Positions 1 to 7,975 of a DNA stretch of 64,000 nt are shown here, piece after piece. The first letter of the stretch is position 1, and each line of letters begins with the position of its first letter. The stretch covers positions 62,001 through 126,000 of the forward strand of contig CAZBEY010000001.1 in assembly GCA_964491015.1 (NCBI GenBank), in the 5' to 3' direction. A program made the position numbers and the translations under genes. Source of the stretch: JADFRD01 sp964491015. Lineage in GTDB: Bacteria; Fidelibacterota; Marinisomatia; Marinisomatales; TCS55. The notes under the pieces were generated by a model, which was not told the DNA's origin, did not search any database, and was given only the letters and a program-made list of their open reading frames with translations.

Positions 1-927
1 ATTTAGGCTTGGTTTGGCATTTCCCTTTACCCCATGATACCCAACCGGATCTTTTTCCGCGACTACCATCCCTTTCCCCTTTTTTGTAATGATATGAAGC
101 AAAACAGGTGTTTTGATGTCTTTAATATTATTTAATGTGCGGACAATTTCTTCCATATTATGTCCATCAATCGGACCAAAATAACGAAAACCAAGTTCAT
201 CAAAAATGATACCCGGAACAATCATGCTTTTTAATCCTTCTTCCACTTTTTTCAAGAAAGTGCGCAGTACTTTTTTACCGCCGGGAATACCCCCGATTAA
301 TTTCCATATTTCGTCACGAACTCGGTTATAAAGTGGATTCGTAATGATGTGGGTTAAGTATGTTCTCATCGCACCCACATTGGGGCTGATGGACATTTCA
401 TTATCATTCAAAATGACCAGTAATTGCTTTCGAAGATGACCGGCATTATTCAACCCTTCGTATGCCAGCCCGCCAGTCATGGCGCCATCACCAATAATAG
501 CACAAACTCGAAAATCATCGTGATGATGATCCCTTGCGGCCGCAATTCCGAGTGCTGCAGATATGGACGTAGAGGCATGACCTGCCCCGAATACATCATA
601 TTCACTTTCACGTCGTTTTAAAAAACCGCTTAAACCTTTGTATTGGCGATTAGTTTTAAACGCCTCAAATCGCCCGGTTAAAATTTTATGAGCATAAGCC
701 TGATGACCCACATCCCAAACAAGTTTATCTTCAGGTGTATTAAAAACATGATGAAGTGCAACCGTCAACTCCACGACGCCTAATGTCGGAGCAAGATGTC
801 CACCTGTATTTGTAACGACGTCAATTGTATATTCACGAATTTCATCACACAACTGTTCAAGGCGGGCTGTATCAAACCCTTTGATATCCTTGGGTGATTT
901 TATATTAGGGAGTAATTCAAGCTGCAT
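1..927 (-). CDS. dxs: 1-deoxy-D-xylulose-5-phosphate synthase, N-terminal 309 codons (cut by window edge)
   Basis: Dxs condenses pyruvate and glyceraldehyde 3-phosphate to DXP, the first step of the MEP isoprenoid pathway, using thiamine diphosphate. I translated this from the minus strand; it starts with an ATG at 927 (MQLELLPNIKSP). The N-terminal TPP domain is recognisable: GGHLAPTLGVVEL near residue 40, VWDVGHQAY near 70, and the TPP/Mg motif GDGAMTGG followed by LNDNEMSISPNVGA. The C-terminal pyrimidine-binding and transketolase domains lie outside the window. The start lies inside the end of pdxT (11-base overlap), so it is probably translationally coupled and part of one operon with pdxT, pdxS and ispH. 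No disruption is seen in the visible part. Confidence 0.95.
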   Translation of the reverse strand, partial: MQLELLPNIKSPKDIKGFDTARLEQLCDEIREYTIDVVTNTGGHLAPTLGVVELTVALHHVFNTPEDKLVWDVGHQAYAHKILTGRFEAFKTNRQYKGLSGFLKRRESEYDVFGAGHASTSISAALGIAAARDHHHDDFRVCAIIGDGAMTGGLAYEGLNNAGHLRKQLLVILNDNEMSISPNVGAMRTYLTHIITNPLYNRVRDEIWKLIGGIPGGKKVLRTFLKKVEEGLKSMIVPGIIFDELGFRYFGPIDGHNMEEIVRTLNNIKDIKTPVLLHIITKKGKGMVVAEKDPVGYHGVKGNAKPSLN

Positions 928-1516
928 ATTGTTTTTTCTTATGTAAAGAAATCGAATTTGACAAAAATGCCAATTGATGAAAGATTGAGACTCCATTTAG
1001 TTCCGGATGGAATGTCAGCCCAATGTGCTTGCCTTGTTTTACAGCACAAATTTCACCATTGGATTCTGCTAATATTTCAACATTCTTCCCTGCCTTTACA
1101 ATTTTTGGCGCTCGAATAAATGTTGCCGTTATTTTTTCCACATGATTATTCAACTGAACAGGGAGGATCTCCGTGAAGGAATGAATTTGTCTGCCGTAAC
1201 CGTTCCGATCCACTTCAATATCAAGCAATCCAAGAGGCTTTACGAGTTCATGATGGGTACGTATTGCCATCAAGATTAAACCGGCACAGGTTCCGAGTAT
1301 GGGTTTTTCTTTTGCAAATTCAATAATGGTATTATAAAAATTCATTCGACGCATTAATCTCGTTAAAGTGGTCGACTCTCCACCGGGAATGACCAGCCCG
1401 TCTATATCTTTTATTTCATTGGGATACCGAATGAGGATAGTATCCAATCCAAGTTCATCCAGAATTTCTGAATGTTTTTCATAGTCGCCTTGTAAAGCCA
1501 ATATACCGATTTTCAT
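917..1516 (-). CDS. pdxT: Pyridoxal 5'-phosphate synthase glutaminase subunit PdxT
   Basis: PdxT hydrolyses glutamine and channels ammonia to PdxS for ribose-5-phosphate-dependent PLP synthesis. The 199-residue protein is a normal-length class I glutamine amidotransferase. It has PGGEST near residues 44-49, the nucleophile Cys77 in GTCAG, and the His170-Pro-Glu172 dyad, so the catalytic triad is intact. It lies 125 bases downstream of pdxS on the same strand and overlaps the start of dxs by 11 bases. The last residues, a short basic LHKKKQYAA tail, are specified in the region shared with dxs. Confidence 0.97.
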   Translation of the reverse strand: MKIGILALQGDYEKHSEILDELGLDTILIRYPNEIKDIDGLVIPGGESTTLTRLMRRMNFYNTIIEFAKEKPILGTCAGLILMAIRTHHELVKPLGLLDIEVDRNGYGRQIHSFTEILPVQLNNHVEKITATFIRAPKIVKAGKNVEILAESNGEICAVKQGKHIGLTFHPELNGVSIFHQLAFLSNSISLHKKKQYAA

Positions 1517-1641
1517 GTTATCAAATCATCGCGGGTGTTTTGGAAAATAATAACTTATGTAATAAAATATTATGATTATTATTCAAAGTCTAAATTCCGA
1601 AAAGTAACCAATCTACCAGCTATCAACCACCAATAACCAAC

Positions 1642-2523
1642 TCACCAGCCTCGCTCCTGAAGACGTTCTTCTTTTGGAATTTTGGCAATATCCAAGCCTT
1701 CCATTGCTTTTTTTAAACCAAAGGAAATTTCGGATAATTTTTTTGGATTGTCATAATATGTTACTGCCTCAACAATTGCAGTTGCTCTTGCAGATGGGTC
1801 TTCGCTCATAAAAATGCCGGAACCAACAAAAATAGTTTCTGCACCCAATTGCATCATGAGAGATGCATCAGCCGGTGTAGCGATGCCACCTGCGGCAAAA
1901 TTGGGAACCGGCAATTTACCTAATTTTGCCACCTGTTGAACCAAACTGAATGGCGCACCCAATTCCTTAGATCGAGCCATGAGTTGATCCTGACTCATGA
2001 CAGTCAATTCTTTAATTTCTCCCATTACTTTCCTCATATGGCGTACGGCTTCAACAATATTACCACTTCCGGCTTCACCTTTTGTTCGAATCATGGCAGC
2101 ACCTTCGCCTATCCGGCGTAATGCTTCTCCCAAATCCCGGCAGCCGCAAACAAACGGCACCTCAAAATCGTGTTTCCAAATATGATTATGTTCATCTGCC
2201 GGAGTTAGAACTTCACTCTCATCAATGAAATCTACTTCTAAAGATTCCAATATTTGCGCCTCTGCAAAATGTCCAATACGCACTTTTGCCATTACTGGAA
2301 TGGAAACTTCATGTTGAATATCCATAATCATTTTTGGATCACTCATACGGGAAATACCGCCCTCTGAACGGATCAGCGCCGGAATACGTTCCAAAGCCAT
2401 CACAGCAACAGCACCCGCGTCCTCAGCGATGCGCGCCTGCTCCGAGTTCATTACGTCCATGATGACGCCGCCTTTCAGCATTTCCGCCAAACCAATTTTT
2501 ACTTCAAATTGTCCTTTGCTCAT
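1642..2523 (-). CDS. pdxS: Pyridoxal 5'-phosphate synthase lyase subunit PdxS
   Basis: PdxS forms the dodecameric synthase core that makes PLP from ribose 5-phosphate, glyceraldehyde 3-phosphate and ammonia supplied by PdxT. The 293-residue protein has the family's length and near-invariant segments: GLAEMLKGGVIMDVMN near residue 11, RIPALIRSEGGISRM near 46, PVMAKVRIGHFAEAQ around the first catalytic lysine (near residue 80), EAGSGNIVEAVRHMR near 150, and VPNFAAGGIATPADA in the phosphate-binding region. Its start overlaps the end of ispH by 20 bases; a GAGGA-like Shine-Dalgarno lies about nine bases upstream of the ATG, inside ispH. No defect is visible. Confidence 0.98.
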   Translation of the reverse strand: MSKGQFEVKIGLAEMLKGGVIMDVMNSEQARIAEDAGAVAVMALERIPALIRSEGGISRMSDPKMIMDIQHEVSIPVMAKVRIGHFAEAQILESLEVDFIDESEVLTPADEHNHIWKHDFEVPFVCGCRDLGEALRRIGEGAAMIRTKGEAGSGNIVEAVRHMRKVMGEIKELTVMSQDQLMARSKELGAPFSLVQQVAKLGKLPVPNFAAGGIATPADASLMMQLGAETIFVGSGIFMSEDPSARATAIVEAVTYYDNPKKLSEISFGLKKAMEGLDIAKIPKEERLQERGW

Positions 2524-3379
2524 AGATCAATTCCTCTTCTATTGTTTTTGTAAAACTTTTAATACGCTCGGTTACTTCGTGAATAATATTGTCCGGAGTG
2601 GAGGCGCCGGCTGAAATACCTACCACATCGGTATCATTAAACCAATTTCGATCCAAATCCTGTGCACAAGTCACTTGATGAGATCGTTCATTCCGTTCTT
2701 TCGCTAATTGCGTTAAACGCATAGAATTTGCGCTTGTAAACGAACCGATTACAATCATTACATCACATTTTTCTGATAAATCTTTTAATTGCTGCTGATT
2801 TCGTTTCGTTGGGAAACATATCGTATTTACAAAGTTTAAATCAAACACTTTCGTCATGAGTATATTAATAATTTCCTGAACATTTTCAATGGTTTGAGTT
2901 GACTGACTCACGACACCAGCTTTTTTCATTTTTCCGAGTTGCATTGCCTCATCAGGATCTGCTATGATCACAGGATTTTCAACCTGACTGGCGATGCCAA
3001 TTACTTCATCGTGCCCATGATCTCCAATAATAATAATGTCTCGCCCTTCGTTTTCAAGACTCTTGACCACACCATGAATTTCTTTTACAAGGGGACATGT
3101 TGCATCGATGATATTCATTTCCTTTTGTCGAGCTTTATCCCAAACGAGTTCGGCTGTTCCGTGTGCCCTGAATAAAATCGGCTTTTCATCAGGAATATCT
3201 TTCAATTTGCGTACAACTTTTGCCCCAGCTTCATCAAGGTCTTTAACCACATTTTCATTGTGAACAATATGTCCGAGCATATAGACATCACCATAGTGTT
3301 GTGCCGTATTATACGCCAGATTTACAGCGTCACGGACACCAAAACAATAGCCGGCATCTTTTGCGATAATTATCTTCAT
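2504..3379 (-). CDS. ispH: 4-hydroxy-3-methylbut-2-enyl diphosphate reductase IspH
   Basis: IspH is the [4Fe-4S] enzyme that reduces HMBPP to IPP and DMAPP, the last MEP step. I chose the ATG at 3379 (MKIIIAKDAGYCFGV) rather than an in-frame codon 32 codons upstream, because the family begins there and the longer reading would run into the DHH gene; the result is 291 residues. Cluster cysteines are Cys12 (GYCFGV), Cys95 (DATCPLV) and Cys188 (TICFPTKRNQ), with catalytic-pocket His40, His73, His123 and Glu125. The start is one base after the stop of the preceding DHH gene, and the end overlaps pdxS by 20 bases. Confidence 0.97.
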   Translation of the reverse strand: MKIIIAKDAGYCFGVRDAVNLAYNTAQHYGDVYMLGHIVHNENVVKDLDEAGAKVVRKLKDIPDEKPILFRAHGTAELVWDKARQKEMNIIDATCPLVKEIHGVVKSLENEGRDIIIIGDHGHDEVIGIASQVENPVIIADPDEAMQLGKMKKAGVVSQSTQTIENVQEIINILMTKVFDLNFVNTICFPTKRNQQQLKDLSEKCDVMIVIGSFTSANSMRLTQLAKERNERSHQVTCAQDLDRNWFNDTDVVGISAGASTPDNIIHEVTERIKSFTKTIEEELIYEQRTI

Positions 3380-3380
3380 A

Positions 3381-4376
3381 TCAAGCAGATTGCCTATCCA
3401 ACGATGCTTTGACTGCACCAACGACTTGAGATATAATTGCTTCTTTTTTTCCCGGTACGATTGCACCTGCAGCAAATTTATGTCCGCCGCCGCCCATATC
3501 GGCAGCTACATCGTTTACAGTATATTTTCCTTTTGACCGAAAATTTAATCTGCAAGTGTCCGTACCGTTTTCAAAGATCATCACTGATACTTCAACGCCC
3601 TTGATCGACCGTACAAAATCAGTGAATCCATCAACATCTTTTGAGGTGGCTCCGGCAGAATTGAGCATTGATTTATCTATGGCGAACCAAGCAAAAATAC
3701 CATTATTCTCAAATGTTACATTATCTATTACTCGTGCCAATAACCGTATACTGCTTTGAGGTTTTGATTCATACACATTCTGATAAATTTTACTGGTATC
3801 CACGCCAGCAGCCAAACATGCTATTGCTATTTCGTGACACGTTTCATTCGTGTTTGAATAACGAAATGAACCCGTATCCGTCATCACGGCAGTATAGATA
3901 CCTTCACCAATTTTTTTCGTTATCGGCCTTTGTCTAAATTGCTTAAAATATTCATAAATCATTGATCCAGTGGCGGCAGCTTTTATATCAACTATGTTGT
4001 AGGTAAAAGGGTGATTATCCGGATACGGATGGTGGTCAATATTCACAGTGGTAATATTAAATTTTTCGACGGCATCTTTAATCTTTCGCAGCCGTTTAAA
4101 ATCCCCAACATCAAAGATGATGGCTAAATCACATGATTCCAGCCATTCATCATGTTTATGGGAGTCGTACGTTTCAAATATTTGATCTGTATTCAAATAA
4201 TTAAATTCTGTCGGGAAATCAGAACAGTTGATAATTCTACATTCTTTCCCTTCTTCGAGTAAATGATAATACAAAGCGGACGAAGACCCCAATCCATCTC
4301 CATCAGGATTTTCGTGTGACGTCAACAATATCCGTGCTGCGCCGCTAATGAGTTCATTTACGTTTTTCCATTCCAT
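3381..4376 (-). CDS. nrnA: DHH/DHHA1 phosphoesterase, NrnA-type oligoribonuclease/pAp phosphatase
   Basis: Proteins of this family degrade nano-RNAs from the end and often dephosphorylate 3'-phosphoadenosine 5'-phosphate; some act on cyclic dinucleotides. The 331-residue protein has the DHH metal-binding motifs: SHENPDGDGLGS (Asp25, Asp27), an FDVGD segment near 88-92, and NIDHHP (Asp114-His115-His116), followed by MTDTGSFRYSNT. The C-terminal DHHA1 domain carries the glycine-rich GGGGHKFAAGA substrate loop near residue 300. It is the first gene of the DHH-ispH-pdxS-pdxT-dxs series. The symbol rests on length and motif order; substrate preference cannot be read from the sequence. Confidence 0.88.
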   Translation of the reverse strand: MEWKNVNELISGAARILLTSHENPDGDGLGSSSALYYHLLEEGKECRIINCSDFPTEFNYLNTDQIFETYDSHKHDEWLESCDLAIIFDVGDFKRLRKIKDAVEKFNITTVNIDHHPYPDNHPFTYNIVDIKAAATGSMIYEYFKQFRQRPITKKIGEGIYTAVMTDTGSFRYSNTNETCHEIAIACLAAGVDTSKIYQNVYESKPQSSIRLLARVIDNVTFENNGIFAWFAIDKSMLNSAGATSKDVDGFTDFVRSIKGVEVSVMIFENGTDTCRLNFRSKGKYTVNDVAADMGGGGHKFAAGAIVPGKKEAIISQVVGAVKASLDRQSA

Positions 4377-4415
4377 AATTAATCCAATTTTTTGCAGTCA
4401 AGAATTTAGCCGATT

Positions 4416-4451
4416 TCAGACTAATAATACACGTAGGAAAGTATTATCTGA
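4416..4451. repeat. Inverted repeat upstream of the DHH-ispH operon
   Basis: ATAATAC (4424-4430) and GTATTAT (4441-4447) form a perfect 7-base inverted repeat with a 10-base loop, extended by outer TCAGA/TCTGA arms after a small bulge. It lies 40 to 75 bases upstream of the DHH start codon, where an operator or leader hairpin would be expected. No U tract follows on either strand, so it does not look like a terminator. The rest of the 4377-4655 gap shows nothing I can name. Confidence 0.35.
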
Positions 4452-4655
4452 AAATTAATGCCCAGTGTAAGATTATTGGTTTTTCCGCGTAGAGTATCTG
4501 GGGGAGTTTTTGGTTATAAAACGTAATTATTTAAACCATAAAGTCAAATTTCGCATTAAAAATAATAACTTCACATTTTTATTCTGAAATACAAGCTTAA
4601 TGAAAAACACTACTCAGTCCATTCCTACATGGCGCCTTTGAATATTTAAATCGTA

Positions 4656-5201
4656 TTATAATTCACGCTTCCATTGTTTTTCATCAACACCGTCAGCCCG
4701 TTGAAGTTTCCTGGCTAATACAAAGAAAACATCTGATAGCCTGTTAAAATACATGATGCAATGATCTGAAACAGGTTCTGATTGGTGCAGCTGAATGAGT
4801 TTTCTTTCTGCTCTGCGCGCCGAGGTCCTCGCTAAATGCATCCTGGATGAGGCATCAGTCCCGCCCGGTAATACAAATTCTTTTAATGGCGGCATTTCTT
4901 CAGTCCATTCCAAAACACTGCTTTCTAATTCTACAATGCGATTGACATCTACTGCCATCATTTCTTTTCCGGGAAGGGATAATTCTCCTCCAATGTTGAA
5001 CAAATCCTGTTGGATACTTTCCAAAAACGAAATGAAATATTTATCTTTTAGAGCTGTTTTCCCGAAACCAATAAATGAATTTAATTCATCAATCGCACCA
5101 AGGCATTGGACGCGGATGTCATCCTTCTGAACCCTGCTTCCATCACCCAATCCTGTTTCACCCCGGTCACCTGTTCGAGTCGTTACTTTTGAAATCCTCA
5201 T
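4656..5201 (-). CDS. Cob(I)alamin adenosyltransferase, PduO type
   Basis: The PduO/MMAB-type ATP:corrinoid adenosyltransferase moves the adenosyl group of ATP onto cob(I)alamin to make coenzyme B12. The 181-residue protein has the family's N-terminal ATP loop TRTGDRGETGLGDG near residues 8-21, the central GAIDELNSFIGFG helix near 35, and the C-terminal ATP/cobalamin face TSARRAERKLI plus YFNRLSDVFFVLAR. It is a normal-length trimeric-type enzyme. Its ATG overlaps the stop of the upstream antiporter gene in an ATGA junction, so translation is probably coupled. No cobalamin riboswitch is visible nearby. Confidence 0.93.
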   Translation of the reverse strand: MRISKVTTRTGDRGETGLGDGSRVQKDDIRVQCLGAIDELNSFIGFGKTALKDKYFISFLESIQQDLFNIGGELSLPGKEMMAVDVNRIVELESSVLEWTEEMPPLKEFVLPGGTDASSRMHLARTSARRAERKLIQLHQSEPVSDHCIMYFNRLSDVFFVLARKLQRADGVDEKQWKREL

Positions 5202-6631
5202 AGGAAGAAAATATAGGTTACAATCATGTAAAGTGGAAATAAAATAGGCAATGAATATTTAATAAAATATCCAAAGAAACTGGGCATAACAACTCCTGAA
5301 GATTCCGCAATGGACTTTACCATAAAATTGGGAGCGTTTCCGATATATGTATTGGCGCCCATGAAAACTGCCCCGGTTGAAATGGCCATCAATGTGTTAT
5401 GTTGTGCAGTCATTAATGTAATAGGATCGCCACCTGCAGTGTTAAAAAATACCAGATAAGTCGGTGCATTATCAAGAAAACTGGATAATATACCGGTCAG
5501 CCAGAAATACATATAATTAACCGGTTGTCCATCATGCGAAACAGATTCAACAACAGAAGATAATGCCCCATGTGTCCCCGCTTTCAAAATAGCAATCGCA
5601 GGTATAATGGTCACAAAAATCCCTGCAAAAAGCTTCGCTACTTCAATAATAGGAAACCATGTGTACTCATTGGCTTCACGAATAGTCTGCGACGTCATAT
5701 TCCAGCTGATAACCGCTAAACATATCAAAAGGAAATCCCTCGCCAAATTCTGCAATTCTACATCGACATAAAACACGGTGAAATGAAGATTAGGGTGCCA
5801 AAAACCACTCATCAGAACAGATAAAATAACGCCCAATAATAATAAAAGGTTATATTTTCCTTCCAACCCAATTTTATGGTTTTCCTCCGAGCCGGGTATC
5901 GGATATTCTTGATTATAAAAATAGGAATCCAGTAAATAATATATTCCTAATAAACATACAACCATAACCAGCATTGGCTTAATCATTGCAAAGGTCGTCC
6001 AAAAGAAGTCAACTCCTTTTAAAAACCCTAAAAACAGAGGGGGATCGCCCAGGGGCGTCAGTGACCCCCCAATATTTGCAACCAGAAAAATAAAGAAAAC
6101 AATTGTATGTACTTTATGTTCTCTATCTGCATTTGCACGAATTAATGGGCGAATTAATAACATGGCCGCACCGGTAGTCCCCATCCAACTGGCAAAAGCG
6201 GTACCTGTAAGAATAATTAATAGATTGATAATTGGTTTTCCAACCAGGGAACCTGTCAAACGAACACCACCGGAAATCGTGAATAGCGCTAATAATAAAA
6301 TGATAAATGGGATGTATTCCAACAATGATACATGAACTAATTCATAAATAGTTAAAGTAAAGCCTTCTTTTATCAGAAAAGGAATAATAAAACCAGCTGC
6401 CCAAAAAGCAGAGACTTTACCAAAATGATGATGCCAAAATTTGGGGAAAATCAAAGGGAAAAGAGCTATGGACAGTAGTATTCCAATGAATGGTATCACC
6501 CAATATATAGATAATACGCTCCCATCAAAATGGGGTACGCCACTGTGTTTGGATTCAAATCCAAATACAGTATTTAATAATCCACCAAGAAAAATAAATA
6601 TTTTAAGAATTTTGAATGGTATTGTTTTCAT
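5198..6631 (-). CDS. Putative sodium/proton antiporter, NhaD/ArsB (CitMHS_2) superfamily
   Basis: This is a 477-residue polytopic inner-membrane protein with a hydrophobic N terminus that could be an uncleaved signal and about 11-13 membrane segments. It carries the ion-transporter superfamily signature NIGGSLTPLGDPPLFLGFL near residue 190 and a second re-entrant-type segment MGANTYIGNAPNF near 425, typical of NhaD-like sodium:proton antiporters of the CitMHS_2 group. Substrate assignment is by family only; a carboxylate or arsenite function cannot be excluded. Its stop overlaps the adenosyltransferase start (ATGA). It diverges from nqrM, and its closeness to the sodium-pumping NQR genes supports a role in the sodium circuit. 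Confidence 0.8.
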   Translation of the reverse strand: MKTIPFKILKIFIFLGGLLNTVFGFESKHSGVPHFDGSVLSIYWVIPFIGILLSIALFPLIFPKFWHHHFGKVSAFWAAGFIIPFLIKEGFTLTIYELVHVSLLEYIPFIILLLALFTISGGVRLTGSLVGKPIINLLIILTGTAFASWMGTTGAAMLLIRPLIRANADREHKVHTIVFFIFLVANIGGSLTPLGDPPLFLGFLKGVDFFWTTFAMIKPMLVMVVCLLGIYYLLDSYFYNQEYPIPGSEENHKIGLEGKYNLLLLLGVILSVLMSGFWHPNLHFTVFYVDVELQNLARDFLLICLAVISWNMTSQTIREANEYTWFPIIEVAKLFAGIFVTIIPAIAILKAGTHGALSSVVESVSHDGQPVNYMYFWLTGILSSFLDNAPTYLVFFNTAGGDPITLMTAQHNTLMAISTGAVFMGANTYIGNAPNFMVKSIAESSGVVMPSFFGYFIKYSLPILFPLYMIVTYIFFL

Positions 6632-6758
6632 TGTTCGTCAAACGGCAAAAGTCCGATAGTATTATAATATTAAAGAGAAGTTTAACACGTTTAACTATAG
6701 TTAGGAAGAAAAAGTAATTGTATTGGAACTCAATTTAATAAACTGCGTAAATTTATGC

Positions 6759-6965
6759 ATGGAAATTATCATCAGTATTACAGTAATTGCACTTGCGATA
6801 TTAGCAATGGCTATTGGGGTCATTTTTAACAATAAACCTCTTAAGGGGTCTTGCGGCGGTGAGGGTGGAAAAATTGTGATTGACGGTGTTGAAATAACGT
6901 GCCCAACCTGTGGCGGAGATACCGGGAAATGCCAATCTCGAAACCTCACTCCTGATCATTTATAA
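6759..6965 (+). CDS. nqrM: Na+-NQR maturation protein NqrM
   Basis: NqrM is a small single-span membrane protein needed to insert the Fe centre between NqrD and NqrE. The 68-residue product begins with a hydrophobic helix (ITVIALAILAMAIGVIF) followed by LKGSCGG and a Cys-rich tail with CPTCGG and GKC, giving the four conserved cysteines of the family. I prefer the ATG at 6759; an in-frame TTG at 6723 is also possible and has an AGGAAGA box about 13 bases upstream, adding 12 residues. It is the only plus-strand gene in this stretch: it diverges from the antiporter gene and overlaps the 3' end of apbE tail to tail by 20 bases. Confidence 0.87.
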   Translation: MEIIISITVIALAILAMAIGVIFNNKPLKGSCGGEGGKIVIDGVEITCPTCGGDTGKCQSRNLTPDHL

Positions 6966-7971
6966 ATTTAAATCCAGAGCTCGTCACTTCTTCAAGTGAG
7001 CCATCATCATTCCGGATTACCATCAGCGCTTCCGTTCCATCCAGGGATTCAATCAAATTTAATCCGTCGACCCTGCCCATAACCATTAGTGCTGTAGCCA
7101 AAGCATCTGCATCCATACAATTATCAGTAATAACGGAAGCAGATGGTACAGTCGTAACGGGTTCACCATTCCGCGGGTCGATGACATGAGAAATAATCCT
7201 CTCATCAGATTTATGGAAATTTCTATAATCACCGGAAGTGGCAATTGCCTGGTTATCCAAATCGACAATGCCCAATAAGCTCCGGTTCGTCTTATGCGGT
7301 GATTCAATCCCAATATTCCACACAGATCCATGACTATTTACGCCACTGCAATAAACTTCACCACCGATTTCCACCATATAATTTGATATATCTTTTTCTG
7401 TCAAATAAGATGCAATAACATCAACGCCAAACCCTTTGGCAATGGCATTGACATCCAATTGAACATTCGGATTTAATTTTTGAATACATGATAAATGAAG
7501 TACTAATTGTTCATATCCTGAACGTCTGATAGCTGATTGTATTTCAAGGTTAGTTGGGTAAGAAGCAATGCCTCTAGGACCGAAACCCCAAGCTGTTGTT
7601 AATGGCAGGATAGTTATATCAAAAGCGCCATTAGTCAGGTGTGTCCAATGAAATGCGCGCTTTACAACTTGATAAAATTCGGGTGAGATTTGAAATGGAA
7701 TCGTTCCCAGGTAAGCGTTGAATTGATTGATCTCACTTCCGAGTATATACGTTGACATCTGTCTGTTAATATTGATCAGAATTGAATCAATGTCTTGTTG
7801 AATAATTTCTGAATCAATTTTTTTTCCAGTAACAATCTTTATTGAATAAGTCGTTCCCATTGTATGACCGGATAGAGAAATTTCTGTCAATGAACGGGAA
7901 CATCCGGCTATCCCCAATAAGATAAAAAAGCCCAACAAAAGTCGGGCTTTAATCAATCTAATTTCAACCAT
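6946..7971 (-). CDS. apbE: FAD:protein FMN transferase ApbE (lipoprotein)
   Basis: ApbE attaches FMN covalently, using FAD as donor, to threonines of NqrB and NqrC outside the cytoplasmic membrane. From the ATG at 7971 the 341-residue protein starts with a signal peptide ending in a lipobox (LGIAGC), so it is probably a lipoprotein. Conserved blocks follow: SGHTMGTTYSI, LDVNAIAKGFGVD near the middle, VEIGGEVYCSG, ISHVIDPRNGEP, and the C-terminal metal/FAD site CMDADALATALMVMG. The start is four bases after the nqrF stop; a longer start inside nqrF is less likely because it would precede the signal peptide. A terminator-like hairpin lies within codons 8-16. Confidence 0.94.
   Translation of the reverse strand: MVEIRLIKARLLLGFFILLGIAGCSRSLTEISLSGHTMGTTYSIKIVTGKKIDSEIIQQDIDSILININRQMSTYILGSEINQFNAYLGTIPFQISPEFYQVVKRAFHWTHLTNGAFDITILPLTTAWGFGPRGIASYPTNLEIQSAIRRSGYEQLVLHLSCIQKLNPNVQLDVNAIAKGFGVDVIASYLTEKDISNYMVEIGGEVYCSGVNSHGSVWNIGIESPHKTNRSLLGIVDLDNQAIATSGDYRNFHKSDERIISHVIDPRNGEPVTTVPSASVITDNCMDADALATALMVMGRVDGLNLIESLDGTEALMVIRNDDGSLEEVTSSGFKFINDQE
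7924..7949 (-). terminator. Intrinsic-terminator-like hairpin inside the 5' end of apbE
   Basis: Read on the minus strand, AAGCCCGAC (7949-7941), the loop TTTT, and GTTGGGCTT (7936-7928) form a nine-pair stem with one G-T pair, followed at once by a run of six T (7929-7924). This is the textbook layout of a Rho-independent terminator. It lies 27 bases after the nqrF stop codon but inside the signal-peptide codons of apbE. It could terminate part of the nqr transcript and reduce apbE expression, unless ribosomes translating apbE prevent folding. Confidence 0.6.
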
Positions 7972-7975
7972 TTCA

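Noticed and set aside
4377..4655. Possible cobalamin riboswitch near the adenosyltransferase gene
   Set aside because: No B12-box or riboswitch core sequence is visible in this gap, and the gap lies downstream, not upstream, of the adenosyltransferase.
6701..6949. Minus-strand open frame of 82 codons over nqrM
   Set aside because: It is antisense to nqrM, has low-complexity Ile/Met runs and no family match; nqrM on the plus strand has the expected helix and cysteines.
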